64,000 nt of DNA. Origin: Aquificota bacterium. Its GTDB lineage: Bacteria; Aquificota; Aquificia; Aquificales; Hydrogenothermaceae. The translations under genes were made by a program, and so were the position numbers. Shown here in pieces: positions 37,925-46,738 of this stretch (position 1 is its first letter; each line of letters starts with the position of its first letter). The notes beneath the pieces are model-generated. The model did not search any database. It was not told where the DNA came from and was given only the letters and a program-made list of their open reading frames with translations. Location: contig JAADDZ010000016.1 of NCBI GenBank assembly GCA_013153635.1, positions 15,466 through 79,465 on the forward strand, given 5' to 3'.

Positions 37925-38920
37925 TTGATATTTGACATAGCACTATTCATAATAGGTCTATTTCTCATTCTAGTAGCCGCAGAACTATTTACAAATGGAA
38001 TAGAATACCTTGGACATAGACTCCAAGTATCCCAAGGTTTCACTGGAAGTGTCCTTGCGGCAGTAGGAACAGCCCTTCCAGAAACAATACTCCCAATAAT
38101 AGCCATCTTATTTTTTGCAGACAACGCCGGTCATGAGATAGGAGTAGGAGCTATACTTGGCGCACCCTTTATGCTTTCAACATTAGCCTTTCCTTTGATA
38201 GGTATTACAGCCCTAATAGCATACCTCCTAAAAAGAAGAGAGCTTGGGCTGAACATCGAAGCAGATACATTAAGAAGGGATACTATATTTTTCTTGTTTG
38301 CATACTCTATAGCCTTATTTATTGTACCTTATGAGAACCATACCTTAAGGATATTCACAGCGATATTTCTAGTAATACTCTACATAATATACGTGATAAT
38401 CACCCTAAAAAGTGAAAGTAGTGAAATGGAAGAAGTAGAGCATCTGTACTTTTTACCGAAATCTCAAAACCCCCCAACATTCTTGATAATCTTCCAAGTC
38501 ATAGTGGCGCTAAGCATAATGATTTTTGGAGCGCACTTATTTGTACATGGACTAGAGACCCTATCTCACTTAGTTGGAATATCTCCACTCATTTTCTCAC
38601 TATTGATTGCACCGGTAGCAACAGAACTCCCAGAAAAAATAAACAGTGTCATATGGATATGGAAAAACAAAGATGTATTAGCGATAGGAAACGTTTCTGG
38701 TGCTATGGTTTTCCAAAGTACCATACCTGTAAGCTTTGGGATAATATTTACCCAATGGGATATAACAGGTTTAGCCTTTGTTTCAGGAGTATTTGCGATA
38801 GTAGCATCATTTATCGCCCTTACTAGCTCCTTTATAACAAAAAAACTAGTACCATTTGGTTTCACAATAGGAATAATCTTTTACATAGTTTATATTTATC
38901 TAGTAATAAAACAGTTTTAG
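37925..38920 (+). CDS. Ca2+/cation antiporter (CaCA) family membrane protein
   Basis: A sodium/calcium exchanger-type inner-membrane protein with two inverted halves of about five helices. The alpha-repeats are AAVGTALPETILPIIAI in the N-half and LLIAPVATELPEKINSVIW in the C-half, each with the conserved acidic residue that binds the cation. A hydrophilic linker (about 160-180) separates them. The start is TTG after AAGGGG, 3 bases behind rpsA. The transported ion (Ca2+ with Na+ or H+) is inferred from the family. Confidence 0.9.
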   Translation: MIFDIALFIIGLFLILVAAELFTNGIEYLGHRLQVSQGFTGSVLAAVGTALPETILPIIAILFFADNAGHEIGVGAILGAPFMLSTLAFPLIGITALIAYLLKRRELGLNIEADTLRRDTIFFLFAYSIALFIVPYENHTLRIFTAIFLVILYIIYVIITLKSESSEMEEVEHLYFLPKSQNPPTFLIIFQVIVALSIMIFGAHLFVHGLETLSHLVGISPLIFSLLIAPVATELPEKINSVIWIWKNKDVLAIGNVSGAMVFQSTIPVSFGIIFTQWDITGLAFVSGVFAIVASFIALTSSFITKKLVPFGFTIGIIFYIVYIYLVIKQF

Positions 38921-38929
38921 AGGGGAAAG

Positions 38930-39889
38930 ATGGAAAACACAAAAATGGATATAGAACAAGAACTTCAAAAACTATCAAACAGAATAGAATTTTTAAGAGA
39001 AAAGATAAAAAAAGGAGAAAAACACAGAATCCCAGAACTAGTAGAACTAAGAAGAAAATTCAAAAAACTAGCACGACAAAAGATGTCTTCCCTCTCTGCA
39101 TGGGAAAAAGTCCAACTTGCTAGACACCCTAAGAGACCACATACCATAGACTATATCCAAAACATATTTACAGATTTTATAGAATTACACGGAGATAGAA
39201 AATATGGAGATGACAAGGCAATAATAGCAGGTTTTGCCTATTTTGAAGGAGAACCTGTAGCAGTAATAGGTCACGAAAAAGGAAGAGACACAAAAGAAAA
39301 AATAGAGCGAAACTTTGGAATGCCACACCCAGAAGGATACAGAAAAGCTATCAGAGTTATGAAATTAGCAGAAAAGTTTAGAAGACCGATATTAACCTTT
39401 ATAGACACCCCCGGGGCTTTTCCGGGAGTAGGAGCAGAAGAGAGAGGTCAATCTCAAGCCATAGCAGAAAGCTTAATGATTATGGGAGAACTCAAAGTCC
39501 CAATCATAGCAACAGTGATAGGAGAAGGAGGTAGTGGAGGAGCGTTGGCTCTAGGAGTAGCCGACAGAGTACTCATGCTAGAAAACGCAGTATATTCTGT
39601 AATATCTCCAGAAGGCTGTGCGGCAATACTGTTCAAATCCCAAGAAAACGCCCCACAAGCGGCAGAAAGCCTAAAAATAACCGCTGAACATCTAAAAAAA
39701 CTTAAAGTGATAGATGAAATAGTAAAAGAGCCTCTAGGAGGAGCCCATCTACAGCCAAAAAAAATGTACAGACTCCTAAAAAGAACCCTTAGAACAAACC
39801 TTAGATGTTTAAAAAGAATATCCACATCTAAGTTAGTCAAAAAAAGGCAAGAAAAATTTTACTCAATAGGAATTTTTCAAGAAGCTTAG
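38930..39889 (+). CDS. accA: Acetyl-CoA carboxylase carboxyltransferase, alpha subunit
   Basis: Together with AccD it transfers CO2 from carboxybiotin to acetyl-CoA to form malonyl-CoA for fatty acid synthesis. The N-terminal helix region (PELVELRRKFKKL) is followed by AWEKVQLARHPKRPHTIDYI, FIELHGDRKYGDDKAIIAG, IDTPGAFPGVGAEERGQ and the oxyanion region GEGGSGGALALGVADRV. At 319 residues it has the family length. accD and accB are not in the window. It ends the long plus-strand run. Confidence 0.96.
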   Translation: MENTKMDIEQELQKLSNRIEFLREKIKKGEKHRIPELVELRRKFKKLARQKMSSLSAWEKVQLARHPKRPHTIDYIQNIFTDFIELHGDRKYGDDKAIIAGFAYFEGEPVAVIGHEKGRDTKEKIERNFGMPHPEGYRKAIRVMKLAEKFRRPILTFIDTPGAFPGVGAEERGQSQAIAESLMIMGELKVPIIATVIGEGGSGGALALGVADRVLMLENAVYSVISPEGCAAILFKSQENAPQAAESLKITAEHLKKLKVIDEIVKEPLGGAHLQPKKMYRLLKRTLRTNLRCLKRISTSKLVKKRQEKFYSIGIFQEA

Positions 39890-39891
39890 GG

Positions 39892-39897
39892 TATAAT
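39892..39897 (+). promoter_or_regulatory. Candidate -10 box before the 94-residue membrane protein gene
   Basis: A perfect TATAAT lies 32 bases before the start codon at 39930, just after the accA stop. No convincing -35 is seen at 16-18 bases, so this is only a weak promoter candidate. Confidence 0.3.
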
Positions 39898-39929
39898 TAA
39901 TTCCCTACAAACAATTTAGAGGTGAAACA

Positions 39930-40214
39930 ATGCTAGCCCAATTTTTAATGAAATACTGGAAATTTATATTACCTGTAGGTGTCGTTCTAGTGATAGGTGC
40001 TTTATTTATACAGAACCAGATTTTATCTAAAATTGTAGAGATAACAGGATTTGCGATATTAGCCATTCTTGCATATGTACTTGGATACAAAAATGCTACC
40101 GAAGACGCAGAAAAAATGATGAAAACAGAACTAGAAAAATTAGCAAAACAGGACATCAGGTACAAATTCGCATCTGACAGAATATTTAAACAGATGAAAG
40201 GCAAACTAAAATAA
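39930..40214 (+). CDS. Small membrane protein, 94 residues
   Basis: Two hydrophobic segments (about residues 12-28 and 36-52) are followed by a charged, probably cytoplasmic helix (ATEDAEKMMKTELEKLAKQD). AGAGGTG is a good ribosome site. I recognise no family. The gene lies between accA and a convergent 36-residue membrane peptide gene and appears to have its own -10 box. Confidence 0.65.
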   Translation: MLAQFLMKYWKFILPVGVVLVIGALFIQNQILSKIVEITGFAILAILAYVLGYKNATEDAEKMMKTELEKLAKQDIRYKFASDRIFKQMKGKLK

Positions 40215-40216
40215 GG

Positions 40217-40327
40217 TTATCCTGCCTTTATATACAGATAAGCCATAACAGCAAGTAAAGCAAGAGGAACGATTATCAAAATGTATTTTATGTTTCTCTC
40301 ATAAATCTCGTATAGTTTATCTATCAT
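40217..40327 (-). CDS. Small membrane peptide, 36 residues
   Basis: This ORF reads MIDKLYEIYERNIKY, then a single hydrophobic helix of about 17 residues (ILIIVPLALLAVMAYLY), and ends IKAG. A very good ribosome site (AAAGGAG, 5-6 bases before ATG) and the clean amphipathic-then-membrane design argue that it is a real gene. It lies just downstream of the ferredoxin gene on the same strand, with 23 bases between, so they may be one operon. It resembles small accessory subunits of membrane complexes, but no family is recognised. Confidence 0.65.
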   Translation of the reverse strand: MIDKLYEIYERNIKYILIIVPLALLAVMAYLYIKAG

Positions 40328-40350
40328 AACTTTCTCCTTTATTCTTAAAA

Positions 40351-40638
40351 TTACGGATACAACTGCTCACCTGTTTCAGGGTCGTAGATAAAAATCGCAT
40401 CTACAGGACAAGCTTCTGCCGCTCTAAAAATCTCTTCTTCTTCGTCATCTGTCAAATCAAGAATAACTTCCTGTCTTCTCTTTTCTGCAACCTCTTCAAA
40501 CAGTTTCTCTTTATCCTTTCCCGGTTCAAGGATAACCGCCTTATGTCTTTTATCTAACTCTATATATTTTGTCTCCTCTGCACAAGGACCAATACCCTCA
40601 CACAGAATCCTATCTATAACAACCTTTAACTTACCCAT
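40351..40638 (-). CDS. Ferredoxin with 3Fe-4S-type cysteine pattern
   Basis: A small 95-residue acidic electron carrier. The cluster Cys are in ILCEGIGPCAEE (C-X5-C, with the central Cys of the 4Fe-4S motif absent) and EACPVDAIFI, the pattern of single-cluster 3Fe-4S ferredoxins. A 35-residue insert of charged helix separates them. The partner enzyme is unknown. The ribosome site AGGAGGATAG and a promoter-like element (TTTAAT-N17-TATAAT) lie upstream. Confidence 0.85.
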   Translation of the reverse strand: MGKLKVVIDRILCEGIGPCAEETKYIELDKRHKAVILEPGKDKEKLFEEVAEKRRQEVILDLTDDEEEEIFRAAEACPVDAIFIYDPETGEQLYP

Positions 40639-40669
40639 ACTATCCTCCTAACAACCAGTTTAAGAGGTA

Positions 40670-40698
40670 ATTATAATTTACTTTATCCAAAAATTAAA
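40670..40698 (-). promoter_or_regulatory. Candidate promoter of the ferredoxin gene
   Basis: On the minus strand TTTAAT (40693-40698), a 17-base spacer and a perfect TATAAT (40670-40675) lie 32 bases upstream of the ferredoxin start at 40638. The -35 is weak. On the plus side a short dyad TATCA-TTTG-TGATA (40713-40726) lies before the divergent gene. Confidence 0.4.
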
Positions 40699-40764
40699 GC
40701 AACTTAAAAAGTTATCATTTGTGATAGAATTTTTAAGATACAAATTATGGAGAGCTTTCAAATT

Positions 40765-41256
40765 ATGGAAAAAGTTATTATAGAATGGAGCGAGCCATTA
40801 AACTTATTTAAACCCGGTACTTACAACACAGAAGGAAAATTTATAGAACACCTAAGAAAAGCTATATACAAAAACAAAAATCCTATATTAGACCAAACAG
40901 GAATCTTTATGTTTCTCTCGGGAGAGATAAAACCAAAAGAAAGACTATCCATCGTAATTATAGAAGGAACAGCAGACCACTCTATAAAAGAACATATAAC
41001 AAGAAAAAAAGGACATATAAGAGAGTTCAAATGCTTATACAAAAACTATAAAAATGAAGAGCTGTACCTCAAAGTAGGAAAACTAAAAAATATAGAAGAG
41101 ACACCAGACAGTATAAAAACTACCGTTTGTGCATTAATAGAGTACACCTCCCCCTCTTGTGTCCAGCCATGCAAAAACCAAAAAGTAGACCTTATCATAC
41201 AAAATACAGGTAACTACACCCCTTTAAAAGAAATCTACCCACAAGAAGAAGAATAA
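40765..41256 (+). CDS. Hypothetical protein, 163 residues
   Basis: I do not recognise this soluble protein. It begins MEKVIIEWSEPLNLFKPGTY and contains a mixed alpha/beta core (IFMFLSGEIKPKERLSIVII) and a C-terminal pair of Cys (SPSCVQPCKN). The ATG at 40765 has GGAGA about ten bases upstream; an ATG at 40747 in the same frame lacks a ribosome site. rpiB follows 12 bases later with its own strong ribosome site, suggesting one operon. Confidence 0.7.
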   Translation: MEKVIIEWSEPLNLFKPGTYNTEGKFIEHLRKAIYKNKNPILDQTGIFMFLSGEIKPKERLSIVIIEGTADHSIKEHITRKKGHIREFKCLYKNYKNEELYLKVGKLKNIEETPDSIKTTVCALIEYTSPSCVQPCKNQKVDLIIQNTGNYTPLKEIYPQEEE

Positions 41257-41268
41257 GGGAGGAAATCT

Positions 41269-41715
41269 ATGAAGATAGCGATTGGTAGTGACCATGCAGG
41301 TTACGACTATAAAGAAAATATAAAAAACCATCTCATCTCCCTAGGACACGAGGTTATAGACAAAGGGACATACTCAAAAGAATCTACAGATTATCCAATC
41401 TACGCAAAAGCAGTAGCAGAAGAAGTAGCATGTAAAAAGGCAGATAGAGGAATCGTTATTTGCGGAACTGGTATAGGAGTATCAATAACAGCAAACAAAG
41501 TATCTGGAATAAGAGCCGCACTATGTACAAATGAGTTTATGGCAAGACTGTCTAGACAGCATAACGATGCCAATGTTATTGCGGTAGGTGCCAGAGTTAT
41601 AGGCTTAGAACACGCTATAGCTATTATAGAAACTTTTCTTAACACATCTTTCGAAGGAGGAAGACACGAAAGAAGAATCCATCTCATAGAAGACATAAAG
41701 AATTTAAAATGCTAA
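41269..41715 (+). CDS. rpiB: Ribose-5-phosphate isomerase B
   Basis: The enzyme interconverts ribose-5-phosphate and ribulose-5-phosphate. It has MKIAIGSDHAGYDYKENIKN, the active Cys motif RGIVICGTGIGVSITANKV and the phosphate-binding RLSRQHNDANVIAVGARVIG. At 148 residues it has the typical length. GGGAGGAAAT is a strong ribosome site. hldD, which works on a heptose derived from sedoheptulose-7-phosphate, follows 13 bases later. Confidence 0.95.
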   Translation: MKIAIGSDHAGYDYKENIKNHLISLGHEVIDKGTYSKESTDYPIYAKAVAEEVACKKADRGIVICGTGIGVSITANKVSGIRAALCTNEFMARLSRQHNDANVIAVGARVIGLEHAIAIIETFLNTSFEGGRHERRIHLIEDIKNLKC

Positions 41716-41728
41716 AGAGGTTAGAAAA

Positions 41729-42673
41729 ATGGAAAATATCCTCATAACTGGTGGGTCAGGGTTCATAGGTTCGAACCTCACTCTTAGACTTCAAGAAAAG
41801 TACCCTAACGCAAAAATATTAGTACTAGATGATTTTTCCAGTGCAAACTTTAAAAACCTAAAAAAATTCAAAGGAGAAGTTCTAGCCTGTGATGTATCCT
41901 CTGACGAAGTGTTTTTCAAAGTCGAAGAGTTTAAACCAGACATAATCTTTCATCTAGCCTCTATTACTGATACTACAGTAACAGACCAAGAATTAATGAT
42001 GAGAAAAAATGTCGATGGATTCAAAAATCTATTAGAAATTGCAGAAGAAAATGGAGCTACAGTAGTTTATGCATCTTCCGCCTCTGTATACGGAATAGTA
42101 AAAGAAAAAGTACCCCTAAAAGAAGACAGAGAAAAATCCCCTGAAAATGTATACGCATTTTCAAAATACATAATGGACAATATCGCACAAGAATTTTCTG
42201 AAGAAACAGGGATAAAAGCGGTAGGAGTTAGATACTTTAATGTCTACGGACCCGGAGAAGCCCACAAAGAAAAATTTGCAAGTATGATTTATCAGCTATA
42301 CAAACAGATGAAAGAAGGGAAAAGACCAAGAATCTTTAAATGGGGAGAGCAGAAAAGAGACTTTGTCTATGTCAAAGATGCGGTAGAAGCAACAATCATA
42401 GCATCAAAAGCTCCTACCACCACTGTATACAATGTAGGTAGTGGACAGGCAAGGTCTTTTAACGAAGTAATCCAGATACTAAACAAAGCCTTAGGAACAT
42501 CTTACGAACCAGAATACTTCGACTGCCCCTACGATTTTTATCAAGAGTACACCCAAGCAGATATGACAAAAATGAAAAAAGAGTTAGGCTTTGTACCTAA
42601 ATTTTCCCTAGAAGAAGGAATAAAAGAGTACGTAGGGATTCTAGAAGGAAAAATAGACTACCCAATAAAATGA
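41729..42673 (+). CDS. hldD: ADP-glyceromanno-heptose 6-epimerase
   Basis: A short-chain epimerase that makes ADP-L-glycero-D-manno-heptose for the LPS inner core. The NAD loop is ITGGSGFIGSNLTLRL, followed by the catalytic region YASSASVYGIV, the Tyr-X3-Lys in YAFSKYIMD and the HldD motif RYFNVYGPGEAHKEKFASM. RIFKWGEQKRDFVYV is also HldD-specific. At 314 residues it has full length. Its stop overlaps the thrB start. Confidence 0.92.
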   Translation: MENILITGGSGFIGSNLTLRLQEKYPNAKILVLDDFSSANFKNLKKFKGEVLACDVSSDEVFFKVEEFKPDIIFHLASITDTTVTDQELMMRKNVDGFKNLLEIAEENGATVVYASSASVYGIVKEKVPLKEDREKSPENVYAFSKYIMDNIAQEFSEETGIKAVGVRYFNVYGPGEAHKEKFASMIYQLYKQMKEGKRPRIFKWGEQKRDFVYVKDAVEATIIASKAPTTTVYNVGSGQARSFNEVIQILNKALGTSYEPEYFDCPYDFYQEYTQADMTKMKKELGFVPKFSLEEGIKEYVGILEGKIDYPIK

Positions 42674-43569
42674 TAAAAATAAAAGTTCCAGCAACTACCG
42701 CCAACTTAGGAGCAGGTTTTGATACATTTGGACTTGCACTTTCTCTTTATAACGAATTCTTTATAGAAGAGTCTCATAGGTTTACTATAGAAACAAACCC
42801 AAAAGACAGATTTTTAGAAAATCCAGAAAACAACCTTTTCATAAAAGTACTAAAACATATATACAGCAGAGAAAACAAAAAACTCCCTCCACTTCACATA
42901 AGACAGATTACCAACATACCTGTAGCAAGAGGACTAGGTAGTAGTGCTACTGCAATTACCGCTGGAATACTTGCAGGCTTTTATCTACTAGACAAACCTC
43001 TTACAGAAGAAGAATTCTTTGATATTGCATACAGATTTGAACCTCACCCAGATAACTTACTCCCCTCTTGGAAAGGAAACTTTATCACAGCCGTAAAACA
43101 TGAAAAAGGAACAGTATATCAGCAGATAGATTTCCCTACAGATATTAAAGCGGTAGTATTAACACCAGAGATTAAACTATCGACCCAAGAAGCAAGACAA
43201 GTACTCCCAAAACAGATACCCCTAGAAGATGCAGTTTTTAACATACAAAGAGCCTCCCTATTTATTTCTGCATTAATGAACAAAAATTACAAACTCTTAA
43301 AAATAGCAATGGAAGACAAACTACATCAACCATACAGAAAAAAACTAATCCCTTGTTTTGACAACATAGTCCAAAATGGATACGAAGAAGGAGCTTTAGG
43401 AGTATCTATAAGTGGTGCAGGTACATCTATAGTAGCTCTAGCTACAGAAAATTTTGAAAACATAGGAAAACAGATGCTAAAAGCTTTAAATAAATGCAAA
43501 ATAAAAGGCAACATCTACACACTTAATATAGATAAAAAAGGAGCTATTCTTCAAACAGCAAACACCTAA
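42670..43569 (+). CDS. thrB: Homoserine kinase
   Basis: A GHMP kinase that phosphorylates L-homoserine in threonine synthesis. It starts IKIKVPATTANLGAGFDTFG, with the ATP loop PVARGLGSSATAITAG and the C-terminal GALGVSISGAGTSIVAL. At 299 residues it has the family length. It overlaps hldD by four bases. Aspartate aminotransferase and aspartokinase of the same pathway are encoded within 4 kb downstream. Confidence 0.95.
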   Translation: MIKIKVPATTANLGAGFDTFGLALSLYNEFFIEESHRFTIETNPKDRFLENPENNLFIKVLKHIYSRENKKLPPLHIRQITNIPVARGLGSSATAITAGILAGFYLLDKPLTEEEFFDIAYRFEPHPDNLLPSWKGNFITAVKHEKGTVYQQIDFPTDIKAVVLTPEIKLSTQEARQVLPKQIPLEDAVFNIQRASLFISALMNKNYKLLKIAMEDKLHQPYRKKLIPCFDNIVQNGYEEGALGVSISGAGTSIVALATENFENIGKQMLKALNKCKIKGNIYTLNIDKKGAILQTANT

Positions 43570-43579
43570 GGAGGGTAAA

Positions 43580-44503
43580 ATGAGATTTTTATACATAATT
43601 TTGATAACTTTAATTATGTCTACCGCTTACTCACAAGAAGACATACATCACCTACTAAAACATGACAGATTTTACAAAGCCAAGAATATTATCATGCAAG
43701 GCAAACAGATAAACAAACTCAATGCAAAAAAAGATACTCCTCTACACACAGCCGCATGGAAAGGAAATATCGAAATCGTAAAACTTCTCATAGAAAAAGG
43801 TGCTAACGTTAATGCCAAAAACAGATTTGGAGATACACCTCTCCATTATGCAGTAAAAGGAGGTAAATTACAGATAATCAAAATATTAATAGAACACGGA
43901 GCTAATATAAACGCCAAAAATAGACTAGGACAAACCCCTTTACACATAGCCGCATGGAAAGGAAACCCTCATATAACAAAATTTCTTATACAAAAAGGAG
44001 CAAAGATAGACCAAAAAGATATATACGAAAAAACGCCTCTACATGAAGCGTCTTTTTGGGGAAATCTAGAAGTAGTAAAGATACTTGTACAAAAAGGAGC
44101 AAAGATAAATACACAAAAGATAACCCCTTTACACCTAGCATCTCTCAAAGGACATAAAGAAGTCGTTGAATACCTTATATCAAAAGGAGCAAAAGTAGAT
44201 AGCACAGACCAAAGAGGACATACCCCTTTAGAATATGCAATAACAGAAGGAAGAACCGAGGTAGTAAAACTCCTTTTAAGAAAAGGAGCTAACCCTAATA
44301 AAAAAGACCCAAAAGGTTTTACTCCTCTACATATAGCGGTAGATTATGGAGAAAAAGAGATAGTCAAAACACTACTAGAACATGGAGCAAAAACCGATGT
44401 GAAAACATCAGAAGGAAAAAAACCTATAGATTTTGCAAAAGACCAAGAAATAAAAAAACTCCTAATAAATACTAGTCCTGTTTCTAATAAGAATCCTTTA
44501 TAA
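43580..44503 (+). CDS. Secreted ankyrin-repeat protein
   Basis: A signal peptide (MRFLYIILITLIMSTAYS) is followed by a short helix and about eight ankyrin repeats, recognisable by the recurring G-x-TPLHxAxxxG pattern and KLLIEKGANVNA-type helices. The fifth repeat is about three residues short in the loop (KGAKINTQKITPLH). It is predicted to act in the periplasm as a protein-binding scaffold. AGGAGGGT is a strong ribosome site. The ligand is unknown; the neighbours are amino-acid genes and give no clue. Confidence 0.88.
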   Translation: MRFLYIILITLIMSTAYSQEDIHHLLKHDRFYKAKNIIMQGKQINKLNAKKDTPLHTAAWKGNIEIVKLLIEKGANVNAKNRFGDTPLHYAVKGGKLQIIKILIEHGANINAKNRLGQTPLHIAAWKGNPHITKFLIQKGAKIDQKDIYEKTPLHEASFWGNLEVVKILVQKGAKINTQKITPLHLASLKGHKEVVEYLISKGAKVDSTDQRGHTPLEYAITEGRTEVVKLLLRKGANPNKKDPKGFTPLHIAVDYGEKEIVKTLLEHGAKTDVKTSEGKKPIDFAKDQEIKKLLINTSPVSNKNPL

Positions 44504-44542
44504 TAGATAACAATCTTAAAATAAATATTCTTGAGGTAGTAA

Positions 44543-45718
44543 ATGGAATTATCAAAAAGAGCAAAAAATCTAAAACCATCACCTACCCTTATGATTACAG
44601 CAAAGGCAAAAGAATTAAAAGCAAAGGGTATAGATATTATCGGTTTTGGTGCAGGAGAGCCAGACTTTGATACACCAAGCTATGTAAAAGAAGGAGCAAT
44701 AAAAGCTCTAAAAGAAGGGAAAACGAAATACACCCCCGCCGCAGGAATACCAGAACTTAGAGAAGCAATAACTCAAAAACTAAAGCTTAAGAACAAAATA
44801 GATTACGTGGTATCTGAAGTAGTTGTAGTACCCGGAGCAAAGATGGGACTTTACGAAATATTTGCATCAATCCTTGACGAAAAAGACGAGGTGATAGTCC
44901 CCTCTCCTTACTGGGTGTCATATCCAGAACAGATAGAACTGTGTGACGGAAAACCTGTGTTTTTAGAACTTTCCGAAAAAGAAAACTTTATACTAACAGC
45001 TGAAAAATTAAAAACCGTAATAACAAAAAAAACAAAAGCTCTAGTCCTAAACACACCCTCTAACCCAACAGGAGCAGTAATACCACAAGAAGAACTAGAA
45101 AAAATAGCCGATTTATGTCTACAAAACAATATATTGATTATCTCTGACGAATGTTACGAAGAATTTACATATGAAAAACCTCATACGAGTATAGCATCTC
45201 TATCCCCAGAGGTTAAAGCTATAACATTTACCGTAGGTGCCTTTTCAAAATCATATTCAATGACTGGGTGGAGACTAGGCTGGGTTGCGGCACCACAAAC
45301 CTACACTCAAGCAATAATAAACATACAAAGCCAGACAATATCAAATCCCACATCTTTTGCCCAATACGGTGCATTAGAAGCCCTAAAAGACAACGGAGAA
45401 TTTCCTAAAATGATGAGACAAGAATTTAGAAAAAGAAGAGATTATCTACTATCCGAACTAGCAGACATACAAGGGGTCACATGTCCAAAACCTGAAGGAG
45501 CTTTTTATGCATTTCCAAACCTCTCATACTATATAAAAGGAAAAATTAAAAACGACCTAGACTTGGTATCTTATCTGTTAGAAGAAGCAAAAATAGCGGT
45601 AGTACCCGGTTCAGCTTTTGGGAAAGAGGGATATATTAGAATGTCATATGCCACTTCTATGGAAAACATCAAAGAAGGGCTAAAGAGAATGAAACAAGCA
45701 CTAAAAAAACTACTCTAG
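44543..45718 (+). CDS. aspC: Aspartate aminotransferase (class I/II, AspC/AspB type)
   Basis: A PLP transaminase linking oxaloacetate and aspartate. It starts LSKRAKNLKPSPTLMITAKA, with GFGAGEPDFDTP, NTPSNPTGAVIP and the PLP Lys in GAFSKSYSMTGWRLGW. At 391 residues it belongs to the I-gamma subgroup of thermophiles, which can also accept other substrates such as prephenate. A ribosome site TTGAGGTAG precedes the ATG. Together with lysC and thrB it serves the aspartate amino-acid family. Confidence 0.94.
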   Translation: MELSKRAKNLKPSPTLMITAKAKELKAKGIDIIGFGAGEPDFDTPSYVKEGAIKALKEGKTKYTPAAGIPELREAITQKLKLKNKIDYVVSEVVVVPGAKMGLYEIFASILDEKDEVIVPSPYWVSYPEQIELCDGKPVFLELSEKENFILTAEKLKTVITKKTKALVLNTPSNPTGAVIPQEELEKIADLCLQNNILIISDECYEEFTYEKPHTSIASLSPEVKAITFTVGAFSKSYSMTGWRLGWVAAPQTYTQAIINIQSQTISNPTSFAQYGALEALKDNGEFPKMMRQEFRKRRDYLLSELADIQGVTCPKPEGAFYAFPNLSYYIKGKIKNDLDLVSYLLEEAKIAVVPGSAFGKEGYIRMSYATSMENIKEGLKRMKQALKKLL

Positions 45719-45731
45719 AAGGAGAAATGTT

Positions 45732-46256
45732 ATGAGATATATACTGTTTATATCGTTAGTTTTGATAAGCTTCACGATATTTGGGTGTAACAAGCAAAAA
45801 GAAGAAACCACCTCTGATAAATTTACAGTAGACCCATATCCAGTAATAAAAAAAGCGATGGAACAGGGTAAATATCTCATAATAATTTTTGAGTCAGAAT
45901 CTTGCAAATACTGTGAAAAGCTAAATAAAGAAGTCCTTTCTGACCTAAAAGTAAAAGAAGCAATGATAAAAAATAATGTAGAAATAGCCATAGTAAACGC
46001 AAACGGAAACAGAACAGTCATAGACCCTCCCCAAAAAAAAGAGGTAAACGAGCAGATATTAGCATACCTTTACAGAATAAGAGGTTATCCTACAATAATA
46101 GTATTTGACAAAGACAACAACTATAGAGTTTTGTATAAAATACCCGGATATATAGATAAAGAGAGTTTTTTAGACCTTTTGTATTACCTAGGAACAGGCT
46201 GTTACAAGAAAAACATAGACATTAGAAAATTTAGAGAGATGGGAAGGAAATGTTAG
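45732..46256 (+). CDS. Thioredoxin-fold lipoprotein (SoxW-like)
   Basis: The N-terminus has a lipoprotein signal (MRYILFISLVLISF then the lipobox TIFGC, Cys at residue 17). The mature part has a thioredoxin-like fold with redox site SESCKYCEK and the cis-Pro loop IRGYPTIIVFDKDN. It is predicted to be a membrane-anchored periplasmic thiol reductase. Similar SoxW/DsbD-linked proteins work in cytochrome maturation or sulfur oxidation; which applies here is inference. It overlaps moaE by seven bases. Confidence 0.85.
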   Translation: MRYILFISLVLISFTIFGCNKQKEETTSDKFTVDPYPVIKKAMEQGKYLIIIFESESCKYCEKLNKEVLSDLKVKEAMIKNNVEIAIVNANGNRTVIDPPQKKEVNEQILAYLYRIRGYPTIIVFDKDNNYRVLYKIPGYIDKESFLDLLYYLGTGCYKKNIDIRKFREMGRKC

Positions 46257-46678
46257 AAAAAAACTCTAATATCCCACAGATATACATAGGAGAAAACTGG
46301 TTTGACTTACAGTTAATCTTAGATTCCTACAAAGACCAAACCTGTGGAGCGGTTGATATATTCATTGGAATTCCCCGTTCCTCTATAGAAGACGGTGATG
46401 TAAAAGAGCTACACTACGAAGCATATACCTCTATGGCACAAAAACTGATACAAGAGATAATCCAAGAAGCAAAAGAAAAATATAATATAAAGCACGCTGT
46501 AGTCCATCACAGAACAGGTATAGTTCCTGTCACTGTTCCTTCATTTTTAGTTGCTGTATGGGCAGGTCATAGACAAGAAGCATTCATAGCTTGTAGATAC
46601 ATCGTAGACAACGTAAAAGCGAGAGTCCCTATATGGAAAAAAGAAGTATTCAAAACAGGAAAAGAAAGCTGGAAATAA
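46250..46678 (+). CDS. moaE: Molybdopterin synthase catalytic subunit
   Basis: MoaE transfers sulfur from MoaD to precursor Z to form molybdopterin. Family motifs are TCGAVDIFIGIPR, VKELHYEAYTSMA, AVVHHRTGIVPV and the Lys motif VPIWKKEVF near the C-terminus. At 142 residues it has full length. MoaD is not encoded next to it. It shares an overlap with the thioredoxin lipoprotein. MobA, the later step of cofactor synthesis, is at 55 kb. Confidence 0.93.
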   Translation: MLEKNSNIPQIYIGENWFDLQLILDSYKDQTCGAVDIFIGIPRSSIEDGDVKELHYEAYTSMAQKLIQEIIQEAKEKYNIKHAVVHHRTGIVPVTVPSFLVAVWAGHRQEAFIACRYIVDNVKARVPIWKKEVFKTGKESWK

Positions 46679-46703
46679 TCACCTACGATATTCTGTTAAA
46701 ATA

Positions 46704-46709
46704 TATAAT
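46704..46709 (+). promoter_or_regulatory. Candidate -10 box upstream of lysC
   Basis: TATAAT lies 30 bases before the lysC start. The -35 region is not convincing. A strong GGAGG ribosome site at 46728-46732 is seven bases from the TTG start. Confidence 0.35.
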
Positions 46710-46738
46710 TTACAATTAAAAGTAGTTGGAGGTATATA

